A DNA stretch of 13,315 nucleotides from Burkholderiaceae bacterium. GTDB taxonomy: Bacteria > Pseudomonadota > Gammaproteobacteria > Burkholderiales > Burkholderiaceae_E. The notes beneath the pieces were generated by a model. It ran no database searches and was not told the DNA's origin. It worked only from the letters and a program-made list of their open reading frames with translations. Below, in pieces: positions 1-5,984 of the stretch (position 1 is the first letter of the stretch; each line of letters begins with the position of its first letter). The DNA lies in assembly GCA_019428955.1 (NCBI GenBank), contig JAHYJF010000073.1, forward strand, positions 1 through 13,315, read 5' to 3'. Both the position numbers and the translations under genes were made by a program.

Positions 1-1
1 C

Positions 2-490
2 AACCGCCAGCTCTATGACAAGCGCGGCTGCCCGGATGCTGACGCACGTCTATGCGGCAACAACCCCAACCCAAAAGTGGCAACATTTTGCGCTGCCCTT
101 TGGCTCACTTTTACTCTGCCGTTGACAGGCGGTGGGCTGCGCGGCGCCGACGGCAGCGTCCACGCCAAAACCGGCACCGGCAACGCGATCCAAAGCCATC
201 GCATTCCCGACAGCGTGTTTCGGATCATGCGTCACAAAGGGGGCTTGGGCGCAGCGGGATCGCACCCGGCCGTGTTCCCGGTGGCGCTGGTCGAGGCGGT
301 GCTGACCGCATTCTCGGATCCGGGCGACCTGATCTATGAACCGTTCTGCGGCTCAGGCACCCAGATCGTCGCCGCCGAACGCGCTGAGCGGCGCTGCTAT
401 GCGATGGAGCTGGACTCGGTCTACTGCGACGTGGCCGTGCGGCGGTGGGAGATGGCCACAGGGCGACAGGCAAGCCTTGCTGTGGAATAA
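2..490 (+). CDS. DNA methyltransferase, beta-class N4/N6 type, C-terminal part (5' end outside window)
   Basis: The frame is open from the left edge to a TAA at 488-490. The last ~110 residues match the C-terminal half of beta-class (N6-adenine or N4-cytosine) methyltransferases, which modify a base in a short recognition site using S-adenosylmethionine. A motif X-like stretch (HPAVFPVALVEAVL) leads into motif I, EPFCGSGT, followed by an AERAERRCYAMELD strand-helix segment typical of the AdoMet pocket. In this class the catalytic DPPY/SPPY motif IV lies N-terminal of motif I. It is not in the visible part, so it would have to be upstream. The first ~42 codons do not resemble a methyltransferase, and they include a stretch (77-127) that looks like an insertion sequence end. 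The gene may therefore be truncated, with a GTG at 77 as the only nearby in-frame start. Prophages often carry orphan methyltransferases next to the packaging genes to protect phage DNA. Family call is good; intactness is uncertain. Confidence 0.75.
   Translation, partial: NRQLYDKRGCPDADARLCGNNPNPKVATFCAALWLTFTLPLTGGGLRGADGSVHAKTGTGNAIQSHRIPDSVFRIMRHKGGLGAAGSHPAVFPVALVEAVLTAFSDPGDLIYEPFCGSGTQIVAAERAERRCYAMELDSVYCDVAVRRWEMATGRQASLAVE
77..127 (+). mobile_element. Possible IS21-type terminal repeat (remnant or right end)
   Basis: Two imperfect 20-bp repeats lie in tandem at 78-97 (TGGCAACATTTTGCGCTGCC) and 101-120 (TGGCTCACTTTTACTCTGCC), agreeing at 14 of 20 positions by eye. They are followed by GTTGACA ending in CA at 127. 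Insertion sequences of the IS21 family carry multiple ~20-bp repeats near each end and finish in TG...CA, so this looks like a right end, with any transposase genes lying left of the window. No matching left end or target duplication is visible here, and the methyltransferase frame stays open across it. The call rests on pattern only. Confidence 0.3.
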
Positions 491-557
491 CGTGATTTGG
501 CCGAGCAATTGGGGTCTAGGATCAAGAAAAAGCCACAGCTATTCTCCCTTCTATCAA

Positions 558-1202
558 ATGAAAGATGAGAAGGCGGGGCATTTGGGAATCGAGCACTGGG
601 ATGAAAACAGGCAGCGCTGGATCCTGTATCGTAACGAAGCCGACCACAGTGCGGACTGCAGGGCTTACCCGTATGAGGCGGTCCCCGGACGGATTTTCCT
701 AGACACGAATGTGGTGAACCTTCTGGTCAACTACCCAGAGCAAATCTTCGAACAGCAGCCGCTGCCGAACCTTGAAGACGCGATGCTTGCCGAAGACCTG
801 GAAGCGTTGATGCACATCTTCTATGTTGGTAGACGGGCAAACTGGGCGGTCATGGCATCCCGCAAAACGCTGGATGAAATCGACAGGACGCCTGATCCGG
901 AACACCGCGAGCGGCTGCGAGATTTCGCAATAGAACTGATCTCGCCTGAAGACGAAGCGAACGCATATGCCTCAGTTGTCGGGCGGCGCATGATCGATGC
1001 TCCATTCACACACCGTTTGCCAGACAAGGCAGATCGGGAGCTTATTGGCAATGCCATCGGCCTCGAATGCGATGTCTTCTGCACCAGAGACCGGCGGACA
1101 ATCATCAAGAAACGCGATCAATTGAAGCTATTGCCGATCAGGGTTCTTACCCCTTTGGAGTGGTGGCGGCACGTTCGCCCTTGGGCAGGCCTGTGCACAT
1201 AG
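558..1202 (+). CDS. PIN-domain protein, putative ribonuclease (214 aa)
   Basis: The product has the signature of a PIN domain, a metal-dependent RNase fold. It shows RIFLDTNVVNLL with Asp49 on the first strand, an acidic residue in the second motif (KTLDEID, Glu107), DKADRELIGNAI with Asp159, and CTRDRRTI with Asp178. These four acidic positions would bind the metal. An N-terminal extension of about 44 residues and a longer middle make it larger than a typical VapC toxin (~130 aa). No antitoxin-like gene is adjacent. ATG at 558 is chosen as the first in-frame ATG after the methyltransferase stop, but it has no clear Shine-Dalgarno. GTG at 492 is an alternative. Base composition is visibly less GC-rich than in the flanking genes, which suggests separate acquisition. 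The gene converges on the DUF3489 gene with only 15 bp between stops. The PIN fold is well supported; the biological role is not known. Confidence 0.7.
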   Translation: MKDEKAGHLGIEHWDENRQRWILYRNEADHSADCRAYPYEAVPGRIFLDTNVVNLLVNYPEQIFEQQPLPNLEDAMLAEDLEALMHIFYVGRRANWAVMASRKTLDEIDRTPDPEHRERLRDFAIELISPEDEANAYASVVGRRMIDAPFTHRLPDKADRELIGNAIGLECDVFCTRDRRTIIKKRDQLKLLPIRVLTPLEWWRHVRPWAGLCT

Positions 1203-1217
1203 GTCAGGCAGCCCAAC

Positions 1218-1787
1218 TCAAACGCGGTCCGCTCCCCCCGTGCCGGAGGCCTCACTGAAGATGCGATGCACTGTCCCCCTGCCCTCGACCTTCTCAGTGG
1301 CGATGGGGAGGCCAAGCTTCTTCTTCAGCACTCCCGAGATCACACCTCTGGCCGAGTGAGCCTGCCACGCAATCGCCTCGACAATCTCGGCGATGGTTGC
1401 GCCCTCGGAGCGTTCTAACAAGGCGATGATCTGGGCCTGCTTGGTGCCGGTGCGCTGGGTCGGCGGCTTGGCAGCGGTGGTTTTGGCGGCATGTTTGCGG
1501 ATGGCGACAACGGTCTTGACCACCACCGGTTCGATCCCGATGGCCAGTAGCCCCGCGTCGGTCACCACCAGCGTGGTGCCATGGCCATCGGCGGTTTCGC
1601 GCCACAGGGGCTCGCCCCGGCGAATGTTGGCATCGACCTCCTGCAGCCAGCCGAGCGCGACCATCCTGTTGACGGCCATCTTCGCGGCCGCCCCGGCCAG
1701 CCCCTTGGGCAGCGGCAGGGCGATGTTGTCGGGGCGCTGCGCCCCGGCGTTCAGGATGATGGTCTGGGTTTCTGTCAGCTTCGTCAT
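1218..1787 (-). CDS. DUF3489 domain-containing protein
   Basis: The C-terminal part, roughly residues 113-177, fits the DUF3489 family. It runs RTGTKQAQIIALLERSEGAT, then a helix-turn-helix-like stretch (IAEIVEAIAWQAHSARGVIS), then KKKLGLPI, EKVEGRGTVHRI. The N-terminal ~95 residues look like a second winged-helix-like unit (MAVNRMVALGWLQE ... VVTDAGLLAIGIEPV), joined by an Ala/Lys/Thr-rich linker. The family is small, common in alphaproteobacterial genomes and prophages, and of unknown function; DNA binding is an inference from the helical pattern. It is the last gene of the leftward cluster, starting 12 bp after the stop of the 74-aa gene, with a modest AGGGGAA ribosome site upstream of ATG. 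It converges on the PIN gene. Confidence 0.85.
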   Translation of the reverse strand: MTKLTETQTIILNAGAQRPDNIALPLPKGLAGAAAKMAVNRMVALGWLQEVDANIRRGEPLWRETADGHGTTLVVTDAGLLAIGIEPVVVKTVVAIRKHAAKTTAAKPPTQRTGTKQAQIIALLERSEGATIAEIVEAIAWQAHSARGVISGVLKKKLGLPIATEKVEGRGTVHRIFSEASGTGGADRV

Positions 1788-1799
1788 GGCGGGGTTCCC

Positions 1800-2024
1800 C
1801 TATTGGTCGTTGGTGGCAAGGAAGGCGGTGATGCGCGACATCAGGTCGTTGTGGCCGTCGGCATCCGTGCCGATGATCACGTCGCCATCGTCGTCGCGGT
1901 CCAGATCGGCGATCTCGCGCAGCAGGGCGATGGCAGCGTCACAGGCGGCGAGGCGCTCGGCCTCCCATACGGCGGTGATGGCATCCTGTTCGATCTGGTG
2001 ACGCTGGGCGGGATCAAGCGGCAT
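1800..2024 (-). CDS. Conserved small hypothetical protein, 74 aa
   Basis: A short acidic, mostly helical protein: an N-terminal helix (QRHQIEQDAITAVWEAERLA), a second helix (AIALLREIADLDRD), then a DDDGDVIIG turn rich in acidic residues. I do not recognise a named family. It is supported as a real gene by an excellent Shine-Dalgarno (AAGGAGG, complement of 2031-2037) placed 6 bases before the ATG, by an 11-bp overlap with the upstream 75-aa gene, and by its place in a run of like-sized genes on the same strand. Its function is unknown. Confidence 0.65.
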   Translation of the reverse strand: MPLDPAQRHQIEQDAITAVWEAERLAACDAAIALLREIADLDRDDDGDVIIGTDADGHNDLMSRITAFLATNDQ

Positions 2025-2241
2025 GTTCGCCCTCCTTGAAGGCGCTGTCGGTGATCTGGCGCAGGAGGCTCGCGTAGTGGTTCAGGGTGCCGACGTGTCC
2101 CCAATTTATCTCGTCGGGGTCGGTCTCGAAATGGTCGTCGCTCAGGGCTTTCAGGCGCTCCAGCATCGCGTCGATCTGGAACTTGGTGGTCATGAAGGCG
2201 TCGAGGGCCTTGGCATTGTCGGTGGGGCGGCGGATGGTCAT
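2014..2241 (-). CDS. Conserved small hypothetical protein, 75 aa
   Basis: The protein begins MTIRRPTDNAK and is predicted to be mostly helical (LDAFMTTKFQIDAMLERLKAL ... VGTLNHYASLLRQITDSAF) with an acidic loop DDHFETDPDEINWGH between the helices. No family recognised. I chose the ATG at 2241 because CGGAGA stands about 8 bases upstream. An in-frame ATG 27 bases further up (2268) lacks a ribosome site, although it is conserved in the duplicated leader of the 66-aa gene. The 3' end overlaps the next gene by 11 bp, which favours translational coupling. Small genes like this, beside the terminase on the opposite strand, are frequent in rhodobacterial prophages and mostly uncharacterised. Confidence 0.6.
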   Translation of the reverse strand: MTIRRPTDNAKALDAFMTTKFQIDAMLERLKALSDDHFETDPDEINWGHVGTLNHYASLLRQITDSAFKEGEHAA

Positions 2242-2278
2242 GGCGTGGTCTCCGGGGGTGAGTTGCATCGTTTTCGTG
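2235..2278 (-). repeat. Duplicated 44-bp leader, copy A
   Basis: This stretch and 3085-3128 agree at 41 of 44 positions by eye. Read on the - strand, each copy holds AAAACGATGCAACTCA, then the ribosome site CCCCGGAGAC, then the start codon and GACC of the following small gene. The repeat therefore covers the 5' leader and first codons of two otherwise dissimilar genes. It is an old duplication or a selected leader. Confidence 0.75.
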
Positions 2279-2343
2279 TAATCACCATCGCTCCGGTGGG
2301 GCGGCTAGTGTAGGCAATTCCAAGCAATATCAGTGCTTTCTGA

Positions 2344-2640
2344 TTACACTCCGGGCACATCGGCCTTCGGTTCGACCGCCACCCACTGGCATCCGATCCA
2401 CATGTAGAGATGGGCAAACTCCCGCGTCGGGCGCGGCAGGATGCGGGGATCGCGGGGCGGGTTGAAGCAATCCAGCGCCTCAGCCGTAACCTGCCGGATT
2501 TCCTTGGCCGCAAGGATATCTTCGGGCGTCCAAGGGGCCAGCGCAGGCAGCATATGGGCGGGATAGCCGTCGAAATGGACGTAAACATGCGCCCATTCCC
2601 GAGGTCCAACTTCTATGGCGATCTGCGCGCGGGTGCTCAT
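2344..2640 (-). CDS. Conserved hypothetical protein of the MSTRAQ-type, 98 aa
   Basis: The protein starts MSTRAQIAIEVGPREWAHVY and continues VHFDGYPAHMLPALAPW. That N-terminal pattern (a STR start, a beta strand, Y-V-H-x-D-G-Y-P) recurs in small phage and plasmid proteins of unknown function, which I know only by this resemblance. Later segments include a proline-rich patch (NPPRDPRILPRP) and a tryptophan-rich C-terminus (LYMWIGCQWVAVEP). ATG at 2640 is preferred over the one at 2652 because TGGAGACCCAC supplies a ribosome site just before it. It lies 23 bp after the stop of the 70-aa gene. A gap of 102 bp separates it from the next gene, making this the only sizeable spacer in the cluster. 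Function unknown. Confidence 0.7.
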   Translation of the reverse strand: MSTRAQIAIEVGPREWAHVYVHFDGYPAHMLPALAPWTPEDILAAKEIRQVTAEALDCFNPPRDPRILPRPTREFAHLYMWIGCQWVAVEPKADVPGV

Positions 2641-2663
2641 GTGGGTCTCCATGTTCGGGCGGT

Positions 2664-2876
2664 TCAGATCAACCCGTGCTGTTGCAGGACCGGCACGACA
2701 TCGGCCAGCTCAACGGTCAGGCAGTCGATCCCGATCCGGCCTGCCATCTCGAAGACCTCCGCGTTCAGGCTCCGGTCATTGAGGTGGCCCTGCAGGGCGG
2801 CGGTGGTCATGGCCTGCACAAAGCGGGCGCGGTCGATAAAAATGCGGGTCGTGTCGGAGGGGATGGCGATGGTCAT
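2664..2876 (-). CDS. Conserved small hypothetical protein, 70 aa
   Basis: A small protein with IPSDTTRIFIDRARFVQAMTT at the N-terminus and a C-terminal part AGRIGIDCLTVELADVVPVL that looks like a helix followed by a hydrophobic strand-helix. I recognise no family. It is supported by a purine-rich ribosome site (GAGGGAGGG, a little over 5 bases before ATG), a 14-bp spacing from the 66-aa gene upstream, and codon use like its neighbours. Function unknown. Confidence 0.6.
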   Translation of the reverse strand: MTIAIPSDTTRIFIDRARFVQAMTTAALQGHLNDRSLNAEVFEMAGRIGIDCLTVELADVVPVLQQHGLI

Positions 2877-2890
2877 GTTCCTGCCCTCCC

Positions 2891-3091
2891 TCAGCGCTTG
2901 GACGCGGCGGCGACGCCAGCGGCATAAGCCTCGACCAAGGCGGCGCGGATCGCCCAGACCGCGACATCGTGGAAGTCCAGCCGGTCGCTGTTCCGGGTCT
3001 CCAGCGTCTCGATGCTGTGGAAATGCCGGGTTGCGATCTCCAGCAGCAGGGCTTCGCTGGGGGCTTCGGCGGGGGCGGTTCTGGTGGTCAT
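2891..3091 (-). CDS. Small protein resembling DUF6900, 66 aa
   Basis: The core LETRNSDRLDFHDVAVWAIR followed by AALVEAYAAGV resembles the DUF6900 family, small proteins of unknown function from phages and mobile elements in diverse bacteria. An N-terminal helix EALLLEIATRHFHSIETLE precedes it. ATG at 3091 is chosen because CGGAGA lies about 8 bases upstream. The in-frame ATG at 3118 has no ribosome site and falls inside the duplicated leader. This is the first gene of the leftward cluster, so the cluster promoter should lie in 3092-3219. The family match is from memory and moderate. Confidence 0.65.
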   Translation of the reverse strand: MTTRTAPAEAPSEALLLEIATRHFHSIETLETRNSDRLDFHDVAVWAIRAALVEAYAAGVAAASKR

Positions 3092-3128
3092 GGCGTCGTC
3101 TCCGGGGCTGAGTTGCATCGTTTTCCTG
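3085..3128 (-). repeat. Duplicated 44-bp leader, copy B
   Basis: Second copy of the leader at 2235-2278, 850 bp away in the same orientation, with three G/C differences by eye. It covers the upstream ATG, the CCCCGGAGAC ribosome site and the start codon of the 66-aa gene. Confidence 0.75.
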
Positions 3129-3166
3129 GACCCAGAATCGCTCGACGCGCGAGTGTAATCAACTGA

Positions 3167-3195
3167 ATAAGACGATTATTTCCGTTTAATTCCAA
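3167..3195 (-). promoter_or_regulatory. Candidate sigma-70-like promoter for the leftward small-gene cluster
   Basis: Read on the - strand, TTGGAA (complement of 3190-3195) and TCTTAT (complement of 3167-3172) are spaced by 17 bases, each matching the consensus at four of six positions. They sit in the only AT-richer patch of the divergent gap between the small-gene cluster and the terminase genes, about 75 bases upstream of the 66-aa gene. This is pattern only. I saw no equally good candidate pointing toward the terminase. Confidence 0.3.
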
Positions 3196-3219
3196 TATCT
3201 TGAGGTAAATCACAGCGTC

Positions 3220-3756
3220 ATGAAAGGTATGTCCGAGCGCGAGTATTCCGCCCATTCCGGCCTGTCGCGCGGGGCGATCCAGAAGGCCCGCAAGACCGGG
3301 CGGCTGGTGGTTTACAAAGACGGGTCGATCAACGCCGCCGCGTCCGATGCGCGCCGAGCCGAGATGACCGATCCGGACCAGCAGCGGCGCAGCACGGGTG
3401 GCGATAGCGGGTTCTCCGGGCCAGCCGACAGCTCGTCCTATCTGAAAGCCCGCACCGCGCTGACCGTCTATCAGGCGCAGGAACGCCAGCTGGCGATCCA
3501 GAAGCGCAAGGGCACGCTGGTCGACCGGGCGCGGGCGGAAACGCTGGTGTTTCGTCTCGCCCGCCAAGAGCGCGATGCCTGGGTGACCTTGCCCAGCAGG
3601 GTGGCGGCGCTGATGGCGGCCGAAGTGGCAGCAGAGGTGGAAAAAGCATCAGGCACGCCGGTGATCATCGAGGCCGCGATCCTGCAGAGGGTGCTGGAAA
3701 CCCATGTCAGACAGCACCTCGACGCCCTCGCCGATCTCAGGGTCTCGCTTGGATGA
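3220..3756 (+). CDS. Phage terminase small subunit (lambda Nu1-like)
   Basis: The small terminase subunit recognises the packaging site on concatemeric phage DNA and recruits the large subunit. The N-terminal ~45 residues form a winged helix-turn-helix like that of Nu1: EREYSAHSGLSRGAIQKARK, then TGRLVVYKDGSIN as the wing. A polar linker follows, and then a long helical region (LKARTALTVYQAQERQLAIQ ... ARAETLVFRLARQERDAW) for oligomerisation and contact with the large subunit. At 178 aa it is close to the 181 aa of Nu1. It is the first rightward gene, and its last 53 bp overlap the large-subunit gene. ATG at 3220 is taken, with TTGAGG about 12 bases upstream; ATG at 3229 is a possible alternative. 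The call is strong because of both domain layout and position. Confidence 0.85.
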   Translation: MKGMSEREYSAHSGLSRGAIQKARKTGRLVVYKDGSINAAASDARRAEMTDPDQQRRSTGGDSGFSGPADSSSYLKARTALTVYQAQERQLAIQKRKGTLVDRARAETLVFRLARQERDAWVTLPSRVAALMAAEVAAEVEKASGTPVIIEAAILQRVLETHVRQHLDALADLRVSLG

Positions 3757-5764
3757 TGACAATGATGATCTGACCGGCGATGATCTGACCGCAGAACTCG
3801 ACCTCGATTTTGACGGGGCCGAGGATGTGTTGCGCGCGTGGCGCAACGGCATGCGGCCCGATCCGGACCTGACGGTATCGGAATGGGCGGATGCGCATCG
3901 CTGGCTGTCGTCGCGCGCTGCGGCCGAACCGGGGCGGTATCGCACCGCTCGCGCGCCTTACCTGCGCGAGATCATGGACGCGCTGTCGCCGCGCCACCCG
4001 GCGCAGCGGGTCAGTTTCATGAAGGCGGCACAGGTTGGCGCGACCGAGGCGGGCAACAATTGGATCGGCTTTGTGATCCATCATGCGCCGGGGCCGATGC
4101 TGGCGGTGCTGCCGACGGTGGAGATGGCCAAGCGCACGTCGCGTGGACGGCTTGACCCGTTGATTGCGGAAAGCCCGGCCCTGCGCGAGCGGGTCAATCC
4201 GGCCCGGTCGCGCGATGCGGGCAATTCGATGCTCTCAAAAGAGTTCCCCGGCGGCATTCTGGTGCTGACGGGTGCCAACTCGGCGACCGGCCTGCGATCG
4301 ATGCCTGCCCGCTACATCTTTCTCGACGAGGTCGACGCCTATCCGGCCTCCGCCGATGAGGAAGGCGATCCGGTCACGCTGGCAGAGGCCCGCACCACCA
4401 CCTTCTCGCACCGGCGCAAGGTGTTCATGGTCTCGACGCCCACGATCCGGGGATTGTCACGCATTGAACGGGAGTTTGAGGCCAGTGATCAGCGCCGCTA
4501 TTTCGTGCCCTGCCCGCATTGTGGGGCGATGCAATGGCTGCAGTTTGAACGCCTGCGCTGGGACAATGGGCGGCCTGACACCGCTGCCTATCACTGCGAG
4601 GGATGCGAGAAGCCCATCGCGGAGCATCACAAGACGCAGATGCTGGAGCGGGGCGAGTGGCGCGCGACGGCAGTGTCGACGGATCCGCATTCCATCGGCT
4701 TCCACCTCTCCGCGCTCTATTCGCCCTTGGGCTGGAAAAGCTGGGCCCAGATCGCGCGGGACTGGCTGGCAGCACAGGGTTCCGAGGAAATGCTGCGCGC
4801 CGCGCGCAACACCTTGTTGGGCGAAACATGGGTCGAGTCGGGCGACGCCCCGGAATGGCAGCGGCTGGCCGAACGTCGCGAAACCTATGGCGGGGTACAG
4901 ATCCCGATGGGCGGGCTGTTCCTGACCGCAGGCGTCGATGTGCAGAAGGACCGCATTGAGGTCGACGTCTGGGCCTGGGGTCGGGGCTTGGAGTCCTGGC
5001 TGGTCGATCACATCGTGATTGCTGGCGGCCCCGACGATCCAGCCTGCTGGGACAAGCTGACGGCTTTGCTCGGTCGGACATGGACCTGCGCCAATGGCGC
5101 GGTGATGGTGATCGGCAAGCTCGCCATCGACACCGGTTATGAAGCCCCGGCGGTTTATGCTTGGGCGCGCGCACAAGGGTTTGGGCAGGTGGCACCCATC
5201 AAGGGCCTCGAAGGCTTCAACCGCGCGACGCCGGTGTCGGGTCCGACCTTCGTCGACGCCACCATCGGCGGCAAACGTCTGCGCCGGGGCGCGCGACTCT
5301 GGTCGGTGGCCACAGCGACGTTCAAGACAGAAACCTACCGCTTCCTGCGGTTGGAACGGCCCTCTGATGAAGACAGAGCGCTGGGCGTGCTCGACGCCCC
5401 CGGCACCGTGCACATGCCCGACTGGATCGACACCGAATGGCTGAAGCAGCTGGTGGCCGAACAGCTGGTCACGGTGCGCAACAAGCGTGGCTATGCCCAC
5501 CCCGAATGGCAGAAAATGCGCGAACGCAACGAAGCCCTCGACACCCGCGTCTATGCGCGGGCGGCAGCATGGATCATGGGCGCCGACCGCTGGGATGAGG
5601 CGACCTGGCGACGGCTGGAAGCGCAAGCCGGGGTAGAAACTCTCCCGGTTACCCAGATTGCGGCCCCTGTTGAACCGGCCAAGCCTGCCCCGCGCAAGGC
5701 CGGAACACCGACCACGCCACGGCGCAAACGCCGGGCTTACACACCGAACTTCATGAGGGATTGA
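3704..5764 (+). CDS. Phage terminase large subunit (GpA family)
   Basis: The large terminase subunit is the ATP-driven DNA translocase and nuclease that fills the procapsid. Visible motifs in order: a Walker A-like site (KAAQVGATE, residues 107-115), Walker B in YIFLDE (204-209, Asp208/Glu209), the coupling motif STPT (244-247), and a zinc-ribbon-like pair, CPHC (270-273) and CEGC (298-301). The C-terminal nuclease part begins around AGVDVQKDRIEVDVWAWG, with Asp412 and Asp421 as likely metal ligands. The 686-aa length is slightly above lambda gpA (641 aa). An acidic N-terminus (DDDNDDLTGDDLT) is specified by a short tandem repeat at 3764-3793. The ATG at 3704 lies inside the small-subunit gene; the next in-frame ATG, at codon 50, would delete conserved N-terminal residues. 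The stop is one base from gpW. Confidence 0.95.
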   Translation: MSDSTSTPSPISGSRLDDDNDDLTGDDLTAELDLDFDGAEDVLRAWRNGMRPDPDLTVSEWADAHRWLSSRAAAEPGRYRTARAPYLREIMDALSPRHPAQRVSFMKAAQVGATEAGNNWIGFVIHHAPGPMLAVLPTVEMAKRTSRGRLDPLIAESPALRERVNPARSRDAGNSMLSKEFPGGILVLTGANSATGLRSMPARYIFLDEVDAYPASADEEGDPVTLAEARTTTFSHRRKVFMVSTPTIRGLSRIEREFEASDQRRYFVPCPHCGAMQWLQFERLRWDNGRPDTAAYHCEGCEKPIAEHHKTQMLERGEWRATAVSTDPHSIGFHLSALYSPLGWKSWAQIARDWLAAQGSEEMLRAARNTLLGETWVESGDAPEWQRLAERRETYGGVQIPMGGLFLTAGVDVQKDRIEVDVWAWGRGLESWLVDHIVIAGGPDDPACWDKLTALLGRTWTCANGAVMVIGKLAIDTGYEAPAVYAWARAQGFGQVAPIKGLEGFNRATPVSGPTFVDATIGGKRLRRGARLWSVATATFKTETYRFLRLERPSDEDRALGVLDAPGTVHMPDWIDTEWLKQLVAEQLVTVRNKRGYAHPEWQKMRERNEALDTRVYARAAAWIMGADRWDEATWRRLEAQAGVETLPVTQIAAPVEPAKPAPRKAGTPTTPRRKRRAYTPNFMRD

Positions 5765-5765
5765 G

Positions 5766-5981
5766 ATGGATCTGGAACGGATGCGCGCCCTGCTGGCCGC
5801 CCTGCAGGAGGCGCGTTACGCGGGCGTCCGCTCGGTCAGTTATGACGGCAAATCGATCAACTATGGCTCAGACGCGGAACTCGCGAACGCGATCAGTGAC
5901 CTCGAAACCCGGATCGCCACGGCCACGACCGGCACCCCGCGTCGTCGGCGCTGGGGCACCGTGGCCTCGAAGGGTCTGTGA
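5766..5981 (+). CDS. Head-tail joining protein gpW family
   Basis: At 71 aa it has the size and layout of lambda gpW (68 aa), which attaches under the portal and is needed for the DNA-filled head to accept a tail. It shows an N-terminal helix (MDLERMRALLAALQEARYAG), a beta hairpin (SVSYDGKSINYG), a second helix (DAELANAISDLETRIAT) and a basic tail (PRRRRWGTV), just as in gpW. The ATG follows the terminase stop by one base, with a GAGGGA ribosome site just upstream. The gene lies between terminase and portal, the same place as W in lambda. Confidence 0.88.
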   Translation: MDLERMRALLAALQEARYAGVRSVSYDGKSINYGSDAELANAISDLETRIATATTGTPRRRRWGTVASKGL

Positions 5982-5984
5982 CCG

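Noticed and set aside
336..557. N-terminal extension of the PIN frame back to 336
   Set aside because: That stretch overlaps the methyltransferase catalytic motif region in another frame, and the extra residues are Arg/Ser/Trp-rich shadow translation.
1203..1217. Bidirectional terminator between the converging PIN and DUF3489 genes
   Set aside because: The 15-bp gap and adjacent bases show no inverted repeat with a T-tract.
3088..3567. 159-aa frame on the - strand over the small terminase and divergent gap
   Set aside because: It crosses the promoter gap and the start of the well-supported small terminase, and it lacks a recognisable domain.
4457..5626. 389-aa open frame on the - strand inside the large terminase gene
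   Set aside because: It mirrors a strongly supported terminase in high-GC DNA, where long antisense frames are common. Its product is low in recognisable motifs and has no ribosome site context.
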